Shown here piece by piece: positions 42,537-51,151 of a DNA stretch of 64,000 nt. The stretch lies in assembly GCF_014635665.1 (NCBI RefSeq), contig NZ_BMDG01000002.1:124001-188000 (forward strand), given 5' to 3'. The notes beneath the pieces were generated by a model that did not search any database, had not been told where the DNA came from, and saw only the letters and a list, made by a program, of their open reading frames with translations. This stretch comes from Isoptericola cucumis. Lineage in GTDB: Bacteria; Actinomycetota; Actinomycetes; Actinomycetales; Cellulomonadaceae. A program made the position numbers and the translations under genes. The number at the start of each line of letters is the position of its first letter. Positions within the stretch are counted from its first letter, which is position 1.

Positions 42537-44915
42537 TCAGCGGTCGTCCCCGGAACCGCCCAGGGCGCCCCAGTCGCCGGAGGTGATGGCGTCCCAGGCG
42601 GCGCTGGCGTCGCTGCGGCCGTTGCCCTTGCCCTTGTCGCCGCCGTTGCCGCCGCCCTCGTTGCCGCCGCCTTCGTTGCCGCCGCCTTCGTTGCCGCCGC
42701 CCTCGTCGCCGTCGTCACCACCGTCGTCACCACCGGTGGACGGGGGCGGGGGAGGCGGCGGGGCCGCGCCGACGAGCGCCGGGTCGGGGGCGCCGAAGCT
42801 CTCCATCGGCATGCCCGCGCTGGCGGCGTTCATGTAGTTGTTCCACGCGGGTGCCGCGACGTCGGAGCCGTACAGCGGCTCGTGGTACTGCCCGTTCACG
42901 GTGATCCCCATGTGAGGGATGTTGCCCTCGACGTCGCCGACCCACACCGAGGTGGACAGCTGCTTCGTGAACCCGGTGAACCACGTGTGCCACGAGAGCT
43001 GCGTGGTACCGGTCTTGCCGGCCGCCGGCCGGCCGCCGTCCAGCCCGTGGCCGGACGCCGTACCGATCTTGAGCACGTTCTCCATGGCCGACACCACGGT
43101 GTTCGCGACGTTCTCCGGCAGCGCGTTCTCGTCGCAGTTGCCGCCGGGGAGCTCGTAGTCCTTGCCCCCGGGGCCGGTCACCTTGGTGATCGCGACCGGC
43201 TCGCAGTAGGTGCCGCCGCTGGCGAGCGTCGCGTACATGGCGGCCATGAACAGCGGCGTCGACTCCTGGGTGCCCACGATCATCGGGGCCTGGATGTCGA
43301 TGTCGGTCTTCTTCGGGTCGTAGATGGTCTTCTTCTGCACGCCCGAGTTGGTGGGACGGAAGCCCATCTTCCAGGCCGTGTCGCGCATGTCGCACAGGTT
43401 GAGCTGGTAGCCCATCGCGGCGTACGCCGTGTTCACCGACCGGTAGGTCGCCTCGAGCGCGGACAGGTTGCTGTAGGCGACGCCCTCGGAGTTGGCCGGC
43501 GCCCACGGCTCCGCGGCACCCAGGGTCCCGACGCACGGGGTGTTGAAGTTCTGCGGCCAGCGCGCCACCTTGGCGGCAGAGACCGTCTCGTTGAGGGTGT
43601 GCCCCTCGCGCAGCCACTCCGCCAGCACGATCGGCTTGAAGTTCGAGCCGACCTGGAAGCCCTTGGAGGCGCCGTGCGTCGGGTCGGCGTTGTAGTTGAG
43701 CAGCGTGGTCTTGTCGTCGCTGCCCTGCGGCGGCGTGTACGGCACGTTCTGCGCCATCGCGACGATCTTGCCCGTGCCCGGCTCGACCGAGGCGATCGCC
43801 GCCTCCAGGCCGCTGGAGTCCTCGGCGGGCACGGCCTCGCGGACGGACTGCTCGGCGGCCTTCTGCTTCTTCGGGTCGAGGGTGGTGGTGATCTCCAGCC
43901 CGCCCCGGTACAGCAGCGCCTGCCGGTCGCTGCGCGTCTCGCCGAACGCCGGGTTGTTGACGATGTCCTTGATGACGTAGTCGCAGAAGAACGCGGCGCC
44001 GTCGGCGGCGTGGCAGCCGATCTCGACCGGCTTGACGTTCAGCGTCTCCTTGATCGTCAGCGCCTGGGCCTCGTCCCGCTCCTCCGTGGAGATGTGCCCG
44101 AGCTTCCACATGTTCTGCAGCACCAGGTTGCGGCGGACCTTGGCCTCCTGCGGGTTGACCGTGGGGTCGAACCGGCTGGGGGACTTGGTGATGCCGGCGA
44201 TGGTGGCGGCCTCGACGACGCTCAGGTCGGCGGCGTGCTTGCCGAAGTAGTACCGGGCCGCCGTCTCGACGCCGTAGATGCTCTTGGAGCCGAACTGGGC
44301 CACGTTGAGGTAGCCCTGCAGGATCTCCTCCTTGCCCATCTTCTGCTCGAGGGCGATCGCCATCTTGGCCTCGCGCAGCTTGCGGCTGATCGAGTCCTCC
44401 TTGGCCTGGATGACGCCGAACGGGTCGTCGTCCTGCAGCGCCTGCTCGATGAGCATGTTCTTCACGTACTGCTGCGTCAGCGTCGAGGCGCCCTGCGTCG
44501 CGTGGCCGGCGACGTTGTTCGCCAGCGCGCGGGACATGCCGCGCATGTCGATGCCGCCGTGCTCCCAGAACCGCTCGTCCTCGATCGCGATGACGGCGTT
44601 CTGCATCGGCTCGGAGACCTTGTCGAGCGGGACCACGATCCGGTTCTGCGCGTAGAACGTCGCGAGCTGCTTGCCGTCGGCCGCGTAGATGCGGGACTGC
44701 TGCGACAGCGGGCTCGGCTCGAGCTCCGCCGGCAGCTCGTCGTACACCTCCACGGTGCTGTCGGCCGCGGCGTTGGCGCCGGCCACGGCCGGGATCACCA
44801 GGCCCGCCGTCAGGACGCCTCCTGCCACGGCCGCGAGGACGAACGCGAGCAGCAGGGCGACGAGCTGCGTCGCCGGCATCGTACGAGTGATGCGGCGGGG
44901 ATCCTGGTTCGCCAT
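42537..44915 (-). CDS. Class A penicillin-binding protein (PonA2-like)
   Basis: 792 aa. One transmembrane helix (residues ~20-45), then a GT51 transglycosylase domain (EDERFWEHGGIDMRG with catalytic Glu; GASTLTQQYVKNML). The transpeptidase domain has SxxK in GSNFKPI, SxN in RSVNTAY and KTG in AGKTGTTQ. The C-terminus is Pro-rich, then four GGGNE units (DNA repeat at 42645), then a short tail. It polymerises and cross-links peptidoglycan. ATG 44915 is chosen because a TATCCT -10 lies 7 nt upstream and the helix starts soon after. No PASTA domain is evident. Confidence 0.95.
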   Translation of the reverse strand: MANQDPRRITRTMPATQLVALLLAFVLAAVAGGVLTAGLVIPAVAGANAAADSTVEVYDELPAELEPSPLSQQSRIYAADGKQLATFYAQNRIVVPLDKVSEPMQNAVIAIEDERFWEHGGIDMRGMSRALANNVAGHATQGASTLTQQYVKNMLIEQALQDDDPFGVIQAKEDSISRKLREAKMAIALEQKMGKEEILQGYLNVAQFGSKSIYGVETAARYYFGKHAADLSVVEAATIAGITKSPSRFDPTVNPQEAKVRRNLVLQNMWKLGHISTEERDEAQALTIKETLNVKPVEIGCHAADGAAFFCDYVIKDIVNNPAFGETRSDRQALLYRGGLEITTTLDPKKQKAAEQSVREAVPAEDSSGLEAAIASVEPGTGKIVAMAQNVPYTPPQGSDDKTTLLNYNADPTHGASKGFQVGSNFKPIVLAEWLREGHTLNETVSAAKVARWPQNFNTPCVGTLGAAEPWAPANSEGVAYSNLSALEATYRSVNTAYAAMGYQLNLCDMRDTAWKMGFRPTNSGVQKKTIYDPKKTDIDIQAPMIVGTQESTPLFMAAMYATLASGGTYCEPVAITKVTGPGGKDYELPGGNCDENALPENVANTVVSAMENVLKIGTASGHGLDGGRPAAGKTGTTQLSWHTWFTGFTKQLSTSVWVGDVEGNIPHMGITVNGQYHEPLYGSDVAAPAWNNYMNAASAGMPMESFGAPDPALVGAAPPPPPPPSTGGDDGGDDGDEGGGNEGGGNEGGGNEGGGNGGDKGKGNGRSDASAAWDAITSGDWGALGGSGDDR
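42645..42704 (-). repeat. Four 15-bp tandem repeats in the PBP tail
   Basis: Four copies of a 15-bp unit differing only at one C/T position, encoding the EGGGN repeats. In-frame unit, so length variation is tolerated. Confidence 0.9.
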
Positions 44916-44922
44916 GCGGTCC

Positions 44923-44928
44923 AGGATA
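44923..44928 (-). promoter_or_regulatory. -10 element (TATCCT) of leaderless PBP transcript
   Basis: On the minus strand, TATCCT ends 7 nt before ATG 44915. The 7-bp inverted repeat ATCCTGG/CCAGGAT (44901-44907 / 44921-44927) overlaps it. Confidence 0.45.
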
Positions 44929-45032
44929 CGGGCTCGGTTCCAGTCGGCACGGCCGCCGGCGGGCCGCGCGTGTGCAGGTCCTGTGGACCCCTCGTCGTGG
45001 CGTCGTGGGCTGTGCAGGGCGTCCCGGCTGGT

Positions 45033-45038
45033 TACGAT
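45033..45038 (+). promoter_or_regulatory. -10 element (TACGAT) of a leaderless transcript
   Basis: TACGAT ends 6 nt before ATG 45045. Confidence 0.4.
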
Positions 45039-45044
45039 CGCCGC

Positions 45045-45209
45045 ATGGCTACCACGTGGGAGTACGCGACCATCCCCCTGCTGATCCACAACACCAAGGC
45101 GATCCTCGACCAGTGGGGCTCCGACGGGTGGGAGCTCGTCCAGGTCGTCCCCGGCCCCGACAGCACCAACCTCGTGGCCTACCTCAAGCGGCCCACGGGC
45201 GACCAGTGA
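45045..45209 (+). CDS. DUF4177 small protein
   Basis: 54 aa. WEYATIPLLIHNTKAILDQWGSDGWELVQVVPG is the DUF4177 pattern (WEYkv... ilN.. G.dGWELV). Function unknown. It is paired with the RidA gene by a GTGA overlap; the equivalent pair Rv3678A/Rv3678c occurs in M. tuberculosis. Confidence 0.9.
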   Translation: MATTWEYATIPLLIHNTKAILDQWGSDGWELVQVVPGPDSTNLVAYLKRPTGDQ

Positions 45210-45679
45210 CGTCCGGCCCCGAGGCCCGCCTCGCGGAGCTCGGCATCACGCTGCCCGAAGTCGCGGCCCCCGTGGCCGCGTACCAGCCCGCCGTGCGCTC
45301 GGGGCGGTACGTCTACACCGCCGGCCAGCTGCCGTTCGTCGCCGGCGCCCTGCCGACGACGGGCAAGGTGGGCCAGGGTGAGGGGCTCGTCACCCCCGAC
45401 GACGCCGCCGGCCTCGCCCGGACCTGCGCCCTCAACGCGCTCGCCGCGGTGCGGTCGCTCACCGGCTCGCTCGACGGCGTCCGCATCGTCAAGGTGACGG
45501 GTTTCGTCGCGTCCGACCCGTCGTTCACCGGTCAGCCGGGCGTGCTCAACGGCGCCTCGACGGTGCTCGGGGAGATCTTCGGGGACGCCGGCACCCACGC
45601 GCGGTCTGCCGTGGGCGTCGCCGTCCTGCCGCTCGACGCCCCGGTCGAGGTGGAGCTGATCGTGGAGCTGGCCGAGTAG
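45206..45679 (+). CDS. RidA/YjgF-family protein
   Basis: 157 aa, the longer RidA subfamily. Conserved SGRYVYTAGQLPFVAG, NALAAVRSLTGSLDGVRIVKVTGFVASDPSF, and the C-terminal ARSAVGVAVLPLDAPVEVELIVELA. Archetypal RidA enzymes deaminate reactive enamines/imines and carry an Arg in the late R-x-x-V segment, present here as ARSAVGV. GTG 45206 overlaps the DUF4177 stop. Confidence 0.92.
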   Translation: MTSGPEARLAELGITLPEVAAPVAAYQPAVRSGRYVYTAGQLPFVAGALPTTGKVGQGEGLVTPDDAAGLARTCALNALAAVRSLTGSLDGVRIVKVTGFVASDPSFTGQPGVLNGASTVLGEIFGDAGTHARSAVGVAVLPLDAPVEVELIVELAE

Positions 45680-45732
45680 TCGCGCCCCGCCCGCTCGCGC
45701 ATCGCCTCCCGCGCGGCTGAGCCGATGCACGA

Positions 45733-45835
45733 GCAGGCGGGAACGGCATGCTTCGCGCGGTCGTAGAAGTCCCGAAGTGGAGGGCGCCCTGGCGCCCGTG
45801 AACGCGACCGCGCGAAGTATGCCGTTCCCGCCTGC
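45733..45835. repeat. Long inverted repeat element (31-bp arms)
   Basis: Arms 45733-45763 and 45805-45835 are complementary over 31 bp with one mismatch (G-U in RNA). Inside is a second perfect hairpin, GGGCGCC/GGCGCCC (45782-45797). It lies between the convergent ridA and crp genes. The flank 45834-45853 repeats a 20-mer found at 27333-27352. Could be a terminator, a REP/BIME-like element or a small MITE. Confidence 0.8.
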
Positions 45836-45882
45836 GACCGCGACCGAGGTGTCGGCCGGAACCGAGGTGCCGGAACCGTGGA

Positions 45883-46560
45883 TCAGCGGGCCCGGCGCTC
45901 CAGGCGGTCGAGGTCCAGCAGCACGACGGCGCGGCCCTCACGACGCACCCAGCCCCGGGTGGCGAAGTCGGCCAGCGCCTTGTTGACGGTCTCGCGCGAC
46001 GCGCCGACGAGCTGCGCGAGCTCCTCCTGCGTGAGGTCGTGCGCGACGCGGATGCCGTCGTCGTTGGGCTCACCGAAGCGGCTGGACAGGTCGAGCAGCG
46101 CCTTCGCCACGCGGCCGGGCACGTCGGAGAAGACCAGGTCGGCCAGGGTCTCGTTGGTGCGGCGCAGGCGGCGGGCCAGCGCGCCCAGCAGCGTCGTCGC
46201 GACGCTGGGGTGGGCGGCGATCCACTGCACGAGCGCCTGGTGGCGCAGCTCGTAGACGAGGGCGTCGGACACGGAGGAGGCGGTCGCCGTGCGGGGGCCC
46301 GGGTCGAACAGGGAGAGCTCGCCGAACATCTCGCCCGGGCCGAGGATCGACAGCAGGTTCTCCCGGCCGTCGCTCGAGCGCCGCCCGAGCTTGATCTTGC
46401 CCTGCGCGATGACGTACAGGCGGTCGCCGGGCTCGCCCTCGCGGAAGAGGACGTCCCCCCGGCTGAGCTCGACGGGGATCATGGACTCGAAGAGCGCCTT
46501 CGTCTCCTCGGATTCCATGTCCGCGAAGAGAGGGGCGGAGAGCACGACGGTGTCGTCCAC
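45883..46560 (-). CDS. crp: Crp/Fnr-family regulator (GlxR/Rv3676-like)
   Basis: 225 aa. N-terminal cyclic-nucleotide-binding barrel (LFREGEPGDRLYVIAQGKIKLGR, GEMFGELSLFDPGPRTATA) and C-terminal Crp HTH (DLTQEELAQLVGASRETVNKALADFATRGWVRREG). GlxR/Crp is the global cAMP-responsive regulator of actinobacteria. GTG 46560 is chosen because AGGA lies just upstream and the length equals that of orthologues. Next to nth, as in M. tuberculosis. Confidence 0.93.
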   Translation of the reverse strand: MDDTVVLSAPLFADMESEETKALFESMIPVELSRGDVLFREGEPGDRLYVIAQGKIKLGRRSSDGRENLLSILGPGEMFGELSLFDPGPRTATASSVSDALVYELRHQALVQWIAAHPSVATTLLGALARRLRRTNETLADLVFSDVPGRVAKALLDLSSRFGEPNDDGIRVAHDLTQEELAQLVGASRETVNKALADFATRGWVRREGRAVVLLDLDRLERRAR

Positions 46561-46700
46561 AGGATTCCTCACGTGGTTCGGGGGCGGCCGTCCCGGATGT
46601 CGGGCGGGTCGTCCGGCTGATGTCAAGGGGTTGTGTTCCAGTTCTCAGTCTGCCTCACCGCACCAAATCGCGTCGGGAAGACCGTGTCGGACGTCGTCGC

Positions 46701-46706
46701 TAGGCT
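46701..46706 (+). promoter_or_regulatory. -10 element (TAGGCT) of leaderless nth transcript
   Basis: TAGGCT ends 6 nt before GTG 46713; no Shine-Dalgarno site. Confidence 0.45.
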
Positions 46707-46712
46707 CCGAAC

Positions 46713-47444
46713 GTGCCGACGACATCTTCGACCACGACGACCCCGACGGGCGAGTCCCGGCTCGCGCTGGTGCGCCGGGCGCGCCGCATCGACCGGGAGC
46801 TCGCGGTCACGTACCCGGACGCGCGGGCGGAGCTCGACTTCACGACCCCGCTCGAGCTGCTGGTCGCGACGGTGCTGTCGGCGCAGACCACGGACGTGCG
46901 GGTCAACGCCACGACGCCGGCGATCTTCGCCCGGTACCCGGACGCGGAGGCGTACGCCTCCGCCGACCCGGCCGAGATGGAGGAGCTGTTCAAGCCGCTG
47001 GGCTTCTTCCGCGCCAAGACGCGCGCGGTCATCGGGCTGGGGCAGGCGCTGGTCGAGCGGTTCGACGGCGAGGTGCCCGCGCGGCTCGAGGACCTGGTGA
47101 CGCTGCCGGGGGTGGGTCGTAAGACGGCGAACGTGGTGCTCGGCAACGCGTTCGGTGTCCCCGGCATCACGGTCGACACCCACTTCGGGCGCCTGGCCCG
47201 GCGGTTCGGCTGGACGGCGCAAGAGGACCCGGTCAAGGTCGAGCACGAGGTGGGGGAGCTGTTCGACAAGAAGGACTGGACGATGCTCAGCCACCACCTC
47301 GTCTGGCACGGGCGGCGGGTGTGCCACGCCCGCAAGCCGGCCTGCGGGGTGTGCCCGGTGGCGCGCTGGTGCCCGTCGTACGGCGCGGGCGAGGTGGACC
47401 CCGTGGCCGCCGCGAAGCTGGTCAAGCCGGGCCCGCGGGGCTGA
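46713..47444 (+). CDS. nth: Endonuclease III (DNA glycosylase/AP lyase)
   Basis: 243 aa. Helix-hairpin-helix [14 protein letters not shown] with catalytic Lys, catalytic Asp in [15 protein letters not shown], and the [4Fe-4S] loop with Cys-x6-Cys-x2-Cys-x5-Cys ([18 protein letters not shown]). Removes oxidised pyrimidines in base-excision repair. It is divergent from crp (152-bp shared upstream region) and convergent with the alpha/beta hydrolase. Confidence 0.96.
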   Translation: MPTTSSTTTTPTGESRLALVRRARRIDRELAVTYPDARAELDFTTPLELLVATVLSAQTTDVRVNATTPAIFARYPDAEAYASADPAEMEELFKPLGFFRAKTRAVIGLGQALVERFDGEVPARLEDLVTLPGVGRKTANVVLGNAFGVPGITVDTHFGRLARRFGWTAQEDPVKVEHEVGELFDKKDWTMLSHHLVWHGRRVCHARKPACGVCPVARWCPSYGAGEVDPVAAAKLVKPGPRG

Positions 47445-47474
47445 CGCCCCGGGCGCAGGCCGGTCTGACGCCGG

Positions 47475-48419
47475 TCAGCGTGGCGTGGCCGCCACGCGCG
47501 GCAGCCACTCGAGCAGCAGCTCGCTGACCTGGTCGGGCGCCTCCTCGGGCAGGTAGTGCCCGGCGCCGTCGATCCGCTCGAGGCGCAGGTCCCGCACCAG
47601 GGCGGCGGAGTCCACGTCGGCGGACTCGGGGTCCAGGATGCCGTCCGCCGTGCCGTGCAGCTGGAGCGCGGGGACCTCGACGGGCTGTCGCACCGCCGCG
47701 AGGTACCGGCGTCCGTCGGGCCGGGGCGTCGAGCGCACGGTCCAGCGCAGCGACTCCATCACGGTGTGCGCGGCGAACGGGACGCGCATGACGGTCCGGT
47801 AGAGCTCGACGTCGTCCGCGGGCAGGGGGCGCGCCGTCCCGAGGTCGAGGACGCGGGCGACGAGGTCGCCGTCGACGAGCCGGCGCTCGGGGAACGTGGG
47901 GAGCTGGTAGAACGCCAGCTGGCGGCGCGCGGCCCGGGTGAGCAGCCGCGCCCCGGAGACGTGCAGGCGGGCGGGGTGCGGTGCGGAGACCGCCCCGACG
48001 GCGGCCGTGACGGCCGGCTGCAGGCTCGCCATCGACCATGCGACGGCCCCGCCGGTGCCGTGCCCGACGACGACGGCCCGCTCGTGCCCGAGCGAGCGCA
48101 CGACGCCGGCGACGTCGCGGGTGCTGGTGGGGACGTCGTAGCCCGACGGCGGCTTGTCGGACGCGCCGACCCCCCGCAGGTCCATCGCCGCGACGCGGTA
48201 GCCGGCGTCGGCCAGCGCCGTCAGCTGGTGGCGCCACGCCCACCAGAACTGGGGGAAGCCGTGCAGCAGCACCACCAGGGGGCTCGCGACGCCGGCCCGG
48301 CGCTCCGGCCCGGCGACGGCGACGTGGAAGCGCGACCCGTTCGCGGGCACGAGCTCGTGCGTCCAGGGCCCCTCGACGAGGGCGCTGGAGAAGTCGCTGG
48401 AGTCCGACATCGCGGTCAT
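47475..48419 (-). CDS. Alpha/beta hydrolase, EphE-like, with unusual nucleophile site
   Basis: 314 aa. Epoxide-hydrolase-like core: oxyanion motif LVVLLHGFPQFWWAWRHQL, MDLRGVGASDKP, acid region LHGTADGILDPESADV and the late His in IDGAGHYLPEEAP. The nucleophile elbow reads VVVGHGTGGAVAW, with Gly where Asp (GHDWGG) or Ser is expected, so the classical nucleophile is absent. Same position as ephE (Rv3670) near crp-nth in M. tuberculosis. It may be non-catalytic or use another residue. Start 48419 is supported by TAGGTT 7 nt upstream. Confidence 0.85.
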   Translation of the reverse strand: MTAMSDSSDFSSALVEGPWTHELVPANGSRFHVAVAGPERRAGVASPLVVLLHGFPQFWWAWRHQLTALADAGYRVAAMDLRGVGASDKPPSGYDVPTSTRDVAGVVRSLGHERAVVVGHGTGGAVAWSMASLQPAVTAAVGAVSAPHPARLHVSGARLLTRAARRQLAFYQLPTFPERRLVDGDLVARVLDLGTARPLPADDVELYRTVMRVPFAAHTVMESLRWTVRSTPRPDGRRYLAAVRQPVEVPALQLHGTADGILDPESADVDSAALVRDLRLERIDGAGHYLPEEAPDQVSELLLEWLPRVAATPR

Positions 48420-48426
48420 CCGGTCG

Positions 48427-48432
48427 AACCTA
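48427..48432 (-). promoter_or_regulatory. -10 element (TAGGTT) of leaderless transcript
   Basis: On the minus strand, TAGGTT ends 7 nt before ATG 48419, in the 79-bp gap after glnR. Confidence 0.4.
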
Positions 48433-48474
48433 CCGGGTCGGTCCGCAGGGCCGCCCGCGGACGCGCGGCGCCCG

Positions 48475-48496
48475 GCGGGTGTCGTCGCTCACCCGC
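48475..48496 (-). terminator. Hairpin directly after glnR
   Basis: Perfect 7-bp stem GCGGGTG/CACCCGC (48475-48481 / 48490-48496), 2 bp past the glnR stop. Confidence 0.45.
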
Positions 48497-48498
48497 GG

Positions 48499-49251
48499 TC
48501 AGCGGTGCGGCGTCGCGCGGGCGCCCCCGGGCGGCGGCCCGGACACGTGCTCGACGTCGTCGCCCCCACGGGGCTCCTTGGGTGGGTCGAAGCGGTAGCC
48601 GACGTTGCGGACGGTGCCGATGAGCTGCTCGTGCTCGGGCCCGAGCTTGGCGCGCAGGCGTCGCACGTGCACGTCCACGGTGCGGGTGCCGCCGTAGTAG
48701 TCGTAGCCCCAGACCTCCTGCAGCAGCTGGGCGCGGGTGAAGACCCGGCCCGGGTGCTGCACGAGGTACTTGAGCAGCTCGAACTCCTTGTAGGTGAGGT
48801 CGATGGGACGACCGCGCAGGCGGGCGGTGTAGCCGCCGGCGTCGATGGTGAGCTCGCCCGCGGCGATCTCCTGCGGTCCGTCGTCGACCGGCCCGTGGGC
48901 GGACCGCTCGACGACGAGCCGCAGCCGCGCCTCGACCTCGGCGGGGGACGCGGTGACCAGCAGCAGGTCGTCGGCGCCCCACTCGTGCGTCACGACCGTC
49001 AGCCCGCCCTCGGTGAGGACGAGGACGAGCGGCACCGTGAGGCCCGTGGCGTGCAGCAGGCGGCAGGTGGTGCGGGCGGCGACGAGGTCGCGCCGGGCGT
49101 CGAGCAGGACGACGTCCGAGTCCGGGGCGTCCACGAGCGCCGACGGCTCCATCGGCAGCACGCGCACCCGGTGGCTCAACAGCCCGAGCGCGGGCAGCAC
49201 CTCGACGGAACCACCGGTCGCCGTGGGCGTGAGGATCAACAGATCTGCCAC
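48499..49251 (-). CDS. glnR: Nitrogen regulator GlnR (OmpR-type orphan response regulator)
   Basis: 250 aa. The N-terminal receiver-like domain ([38 protein letters not shown]) lacks the usual acidic phosphorylation pocket, as in known GlnR. The C-terminal winged helix [36 protein letters not shown] and TVRNVGYRF is almost diagnostic for GlnR. It controls glnA, amtB and other nitrogen genes in actinobacteria. GTG 49251 follows AGGAGGTG. The last ~25 residues are a disordered tail. Confidence 0.95.
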   Translation of the reverse strand: MADLLILTPTATGGSVEVLPALGLLSHRVRVLPMEPSALVDAPDSDVVLLDARRDLVAARTTCRLLHATGLTVPLVLVLTEGGLTVVTHEWGADDLLLVTASPAEVEARLRLVVERSAHGPVDDGPQEIAAGELTIDAGGYTARLRGRPIDLTYKEFELLKYLVQHPGRVFTRAQLLQEVWGYDYYGGTRTVDVHVRRLRAKLGPEHEQLIGTVRNVGYRFDPPKEPRGGDDVEHVSGPPPGGARATPHR

Positions 49252-49468
49252 GGCACCTCCTCCCGTTCGCGGGCTGCTGCCCGACAGGTGCGCCCCGCAG
49301 GTGCGTCCGACAAGTTACCGCGGCTGCGGTGTGCGCCACACCTGGGCGGACCTGGTTGTGCGGCGCGCGCCGGCGCGCCGTGTCCCCGCAGTGTGCCCCG
49401 AACCGTGTTACCGGCGTGTGAAGCGCCGGTTGCCGGGACGTGTGCGCGTGTCTGGGACACTCGTCGTC

Positions 49469-50206
49469 GTGACCGTGACCACCCGAGCCGTCTCCACCAC
49501 CGTGCTCGCCGCCGTCGTCGCGGCCGCCGCCTACCTCGGCACCGACGTCCTGGCGGCGGTCGCGGCCGTCCTGGTGCTCCTCGTCGCCGTCGGGTGGGCG
49601 CCCCTGCTGCGGCTCCCGGCCCGCGGCGGGACGGCGGTCGTCGTGGGCCTGACGGGCGTGGGCGGCGTCGCCGTCGCGTGGGTGACGCGGGGTGAGCCGG
49701 TGCTGCGGTACCTGCCGCTGGTGGTCGCGATGGGCCTGGTCCTCGCGTTCGTGGCGGAGATGCTCCGGCGCGGCGGGCGGGCCCGGCTGGTCGAGTCGGT
49801 GAGCGGCACCGTCAGCGGCGTCGTCGTCGCCGTCGCGTGCGCGGGCTGGGTGGCGGCCGGCCGGACCGAGGCGGGCTCGGCGCTGGTCGTGACCAGCGCC
49901 GTGGGGCTCGCGGTCGCGTCGGCCGTCTCGGCGCTGCCCGTCGCACGGGGGTGGGCGGGGTCGCTCGTCGGGGTCGCGCTGGGCGGCGCGGCCGCCGCGG
50001 GTGCGGCGACGGCGGTGCCGTCGGTCGACCTGGTCACCGGGGCCGTGGCCGGTGTCGTGTCCGGTCTCGTGGTGGCGGTGCTCCGCCTGCTGTTCGAGCG
50101 CCAGCCCGCCCTGTCGAGCCGGTGGGCCGCGGTCGCCGCGGTCACGACGCCCGTCGCCGTGAGCGGCATCCTGGTGTTCGTCGTGGGGCGACTCGTCCTC
50201 GGTTGA
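49469..50206 (+). CDS. Hypothetical multi-pass membrane protein
   Basis: 245 aa, eight to nine short hydrophobic helices, very rich in Val/Ala/Gly (VLAAVVAAAAYLGTDVLAAVAAVLVLLVAVGW, VVVGLTGVGGVAVAWV, LPLVVAMGLVLAFVAEMLRRGG, SGVVVAVACAGWVAAG, and others). The late FERQPALSSRWAAVAAVTTPVAVSGILVFVVGRLV is a recognisable tail of actinobacterial proteins found near glnR, but the function is unknown. Start GTG 49469; the end is convergent with yceI. Confidence 0.75.
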   Translation: MTVTTRAVSTTVLAAVVAAAAYLGTDVLAAVAAVLVLLVAVGWAPLLRLPARGGTAVVVGLTGVGGVAVAWVTRGEPVLRYLPLVVAMGLVLAFVAEMLRRGGRARLVESVSGTVSGVVVAVACAGWVAAGRTEAGSALVVTSAVGLAVASAVSALPVARGWAGSLVGVALGGAAAAGAATAVPSVDLVTGAVAGVVSGLVVAVLRLLFERQPALSSRWAAVAAVTTPVAVSGILVFVVGRLVLG

Positions 50207-50218
50207 GATGTAGGGCGG

Positions 50219-50893
50219 TCAGGCCGGGCGCGCCACCACGCCGGCCATGTTGATGGCCTCGCCGGCGAGCTCGATGCGGACCTTCTTGGCGACGAGCACG
50301 CCGCCGGCCTCCAGCGGCACGTTCCACAGCAGGCCGTACTTCTCCCGCTCGAACTCGGCCGTGGCACTGAACCCGAAGATGTCGCGGCCGTACGGGTCGC
50401 GCCCGGCCCCGCCGAACTCGGCGTCGAGCGCGATCGGGTGGGTGACCCCCCGGATCGTGAGCTCCCCGTGGAGCACGAACTTTGCGGAGGTCTTGAGCGC
50501 CGCGGGGGCGGTGTCGGCGCGGCCCGGGGTGCGGCCCTTGAGGCGCGCCCAGGAGAAGATCGGGTCCACCTCGGTGTGCCACTCGATGCCGGTGCTGCGG
50601 AAGTCGATCGTCGGGAAGTTCTCGACGTCGAGGAAGTCGGCACTGCGCAGGTGGGCGTCGCGGTCCGGGAGGTGGGAGTCGATCGACGAGGCGTCCAGCG
50701 AGGCCGTGACCGACGAGGCCATCGGGTCCTCCGCGACGTGGATCGTCGCCCTGCCGGCGGCGAACTCCCCGCGCACGGGGCTCACCATCATGTGCATCAC
50801 GAGGAATCCGAGTCGCTTGTGCTCGTCGTCGAGCACGTACGAACCGGCGGCCGGGATCACGAGGTCGTTCCAGGTCCGGGTGGGCGAGGTCAT
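50219..50893 (-). CDS. YceI-family protein
   Basis: 224 aa. SYVLDDEHKRLGFLVMHMMVSPVRGEFAAGRATIHV, ASLDASSIDSHLPDRDAHLRSADFLDVENFPTIDFRST and LHGELTIRGVTHPIALDAEF are the YceI lipocalin-like barrel that binds isoprenoid lipids. There is no signal peptide, so this is a cytoplasmic form. ATG 50893 has GGAGA upstream; a longer frame from TTG 51022 lies over the promoter region. An AACGTT-centred TTGAA repeat near 51010-51022 may be a MarR-type site. Confidence 0.92.
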   Translation of the reverse strand: MTSPTRTWNDLVIPAAGSYVLDDEHKRLGFLVMHMMVSPVRGEFAAGRATIHVAEDPMASSVTASLDASSIDSHLPDRDAHLRSADFLDVENFPTIDFRSTGIEWHTEVDPIFSWARLKGRTPGRADTAPAALKTSAKFVLHGELTIRGVTHPIALDAEFGGAGRDPYGRDIFGFSATAEFEREKYGLLWNVPLEAGGVLVAKKVRIELAGEAINMAGVVARPA

Positions 50894-51040
50894 GGATGAG
50901 TCTCCGGTCGCGGCGGGGTCGGTTGCCGCGACGTCAGGCGGCAGACCGGGGCGGTCGGTGATCGGGCCGGTCCGCGTCGCGAGGTCCACGGCGGGTGCAG
51001 GAGCAGATGCTTCAACGTTCAATCTACGGCACCGGGACCG

Positions 51041-51059
51041 GCGGGCGACAGTCGCCCGC
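51041..51059. repeat. 19-bp near-perfect palindrome upstream of yceI
   Basis: GCGGGCGAC-A-GTCGCCCGC, 9-bp arms with a single central base. Too tight for an RNA hairpin loop, so a DNA-binding site (operator) is more likely than a terminator for the upstream dsrE gene. Confidence 0.6.
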
Positions 51060-51151
51060 AGACGTGGTGGCGGAGTTCACACGAGCGGCGCGAACGGGTG
51101 CGCCGACGGCGTGGACGGACCCGGCGCACCGGCGTGCGCACCGGCGCCGGC

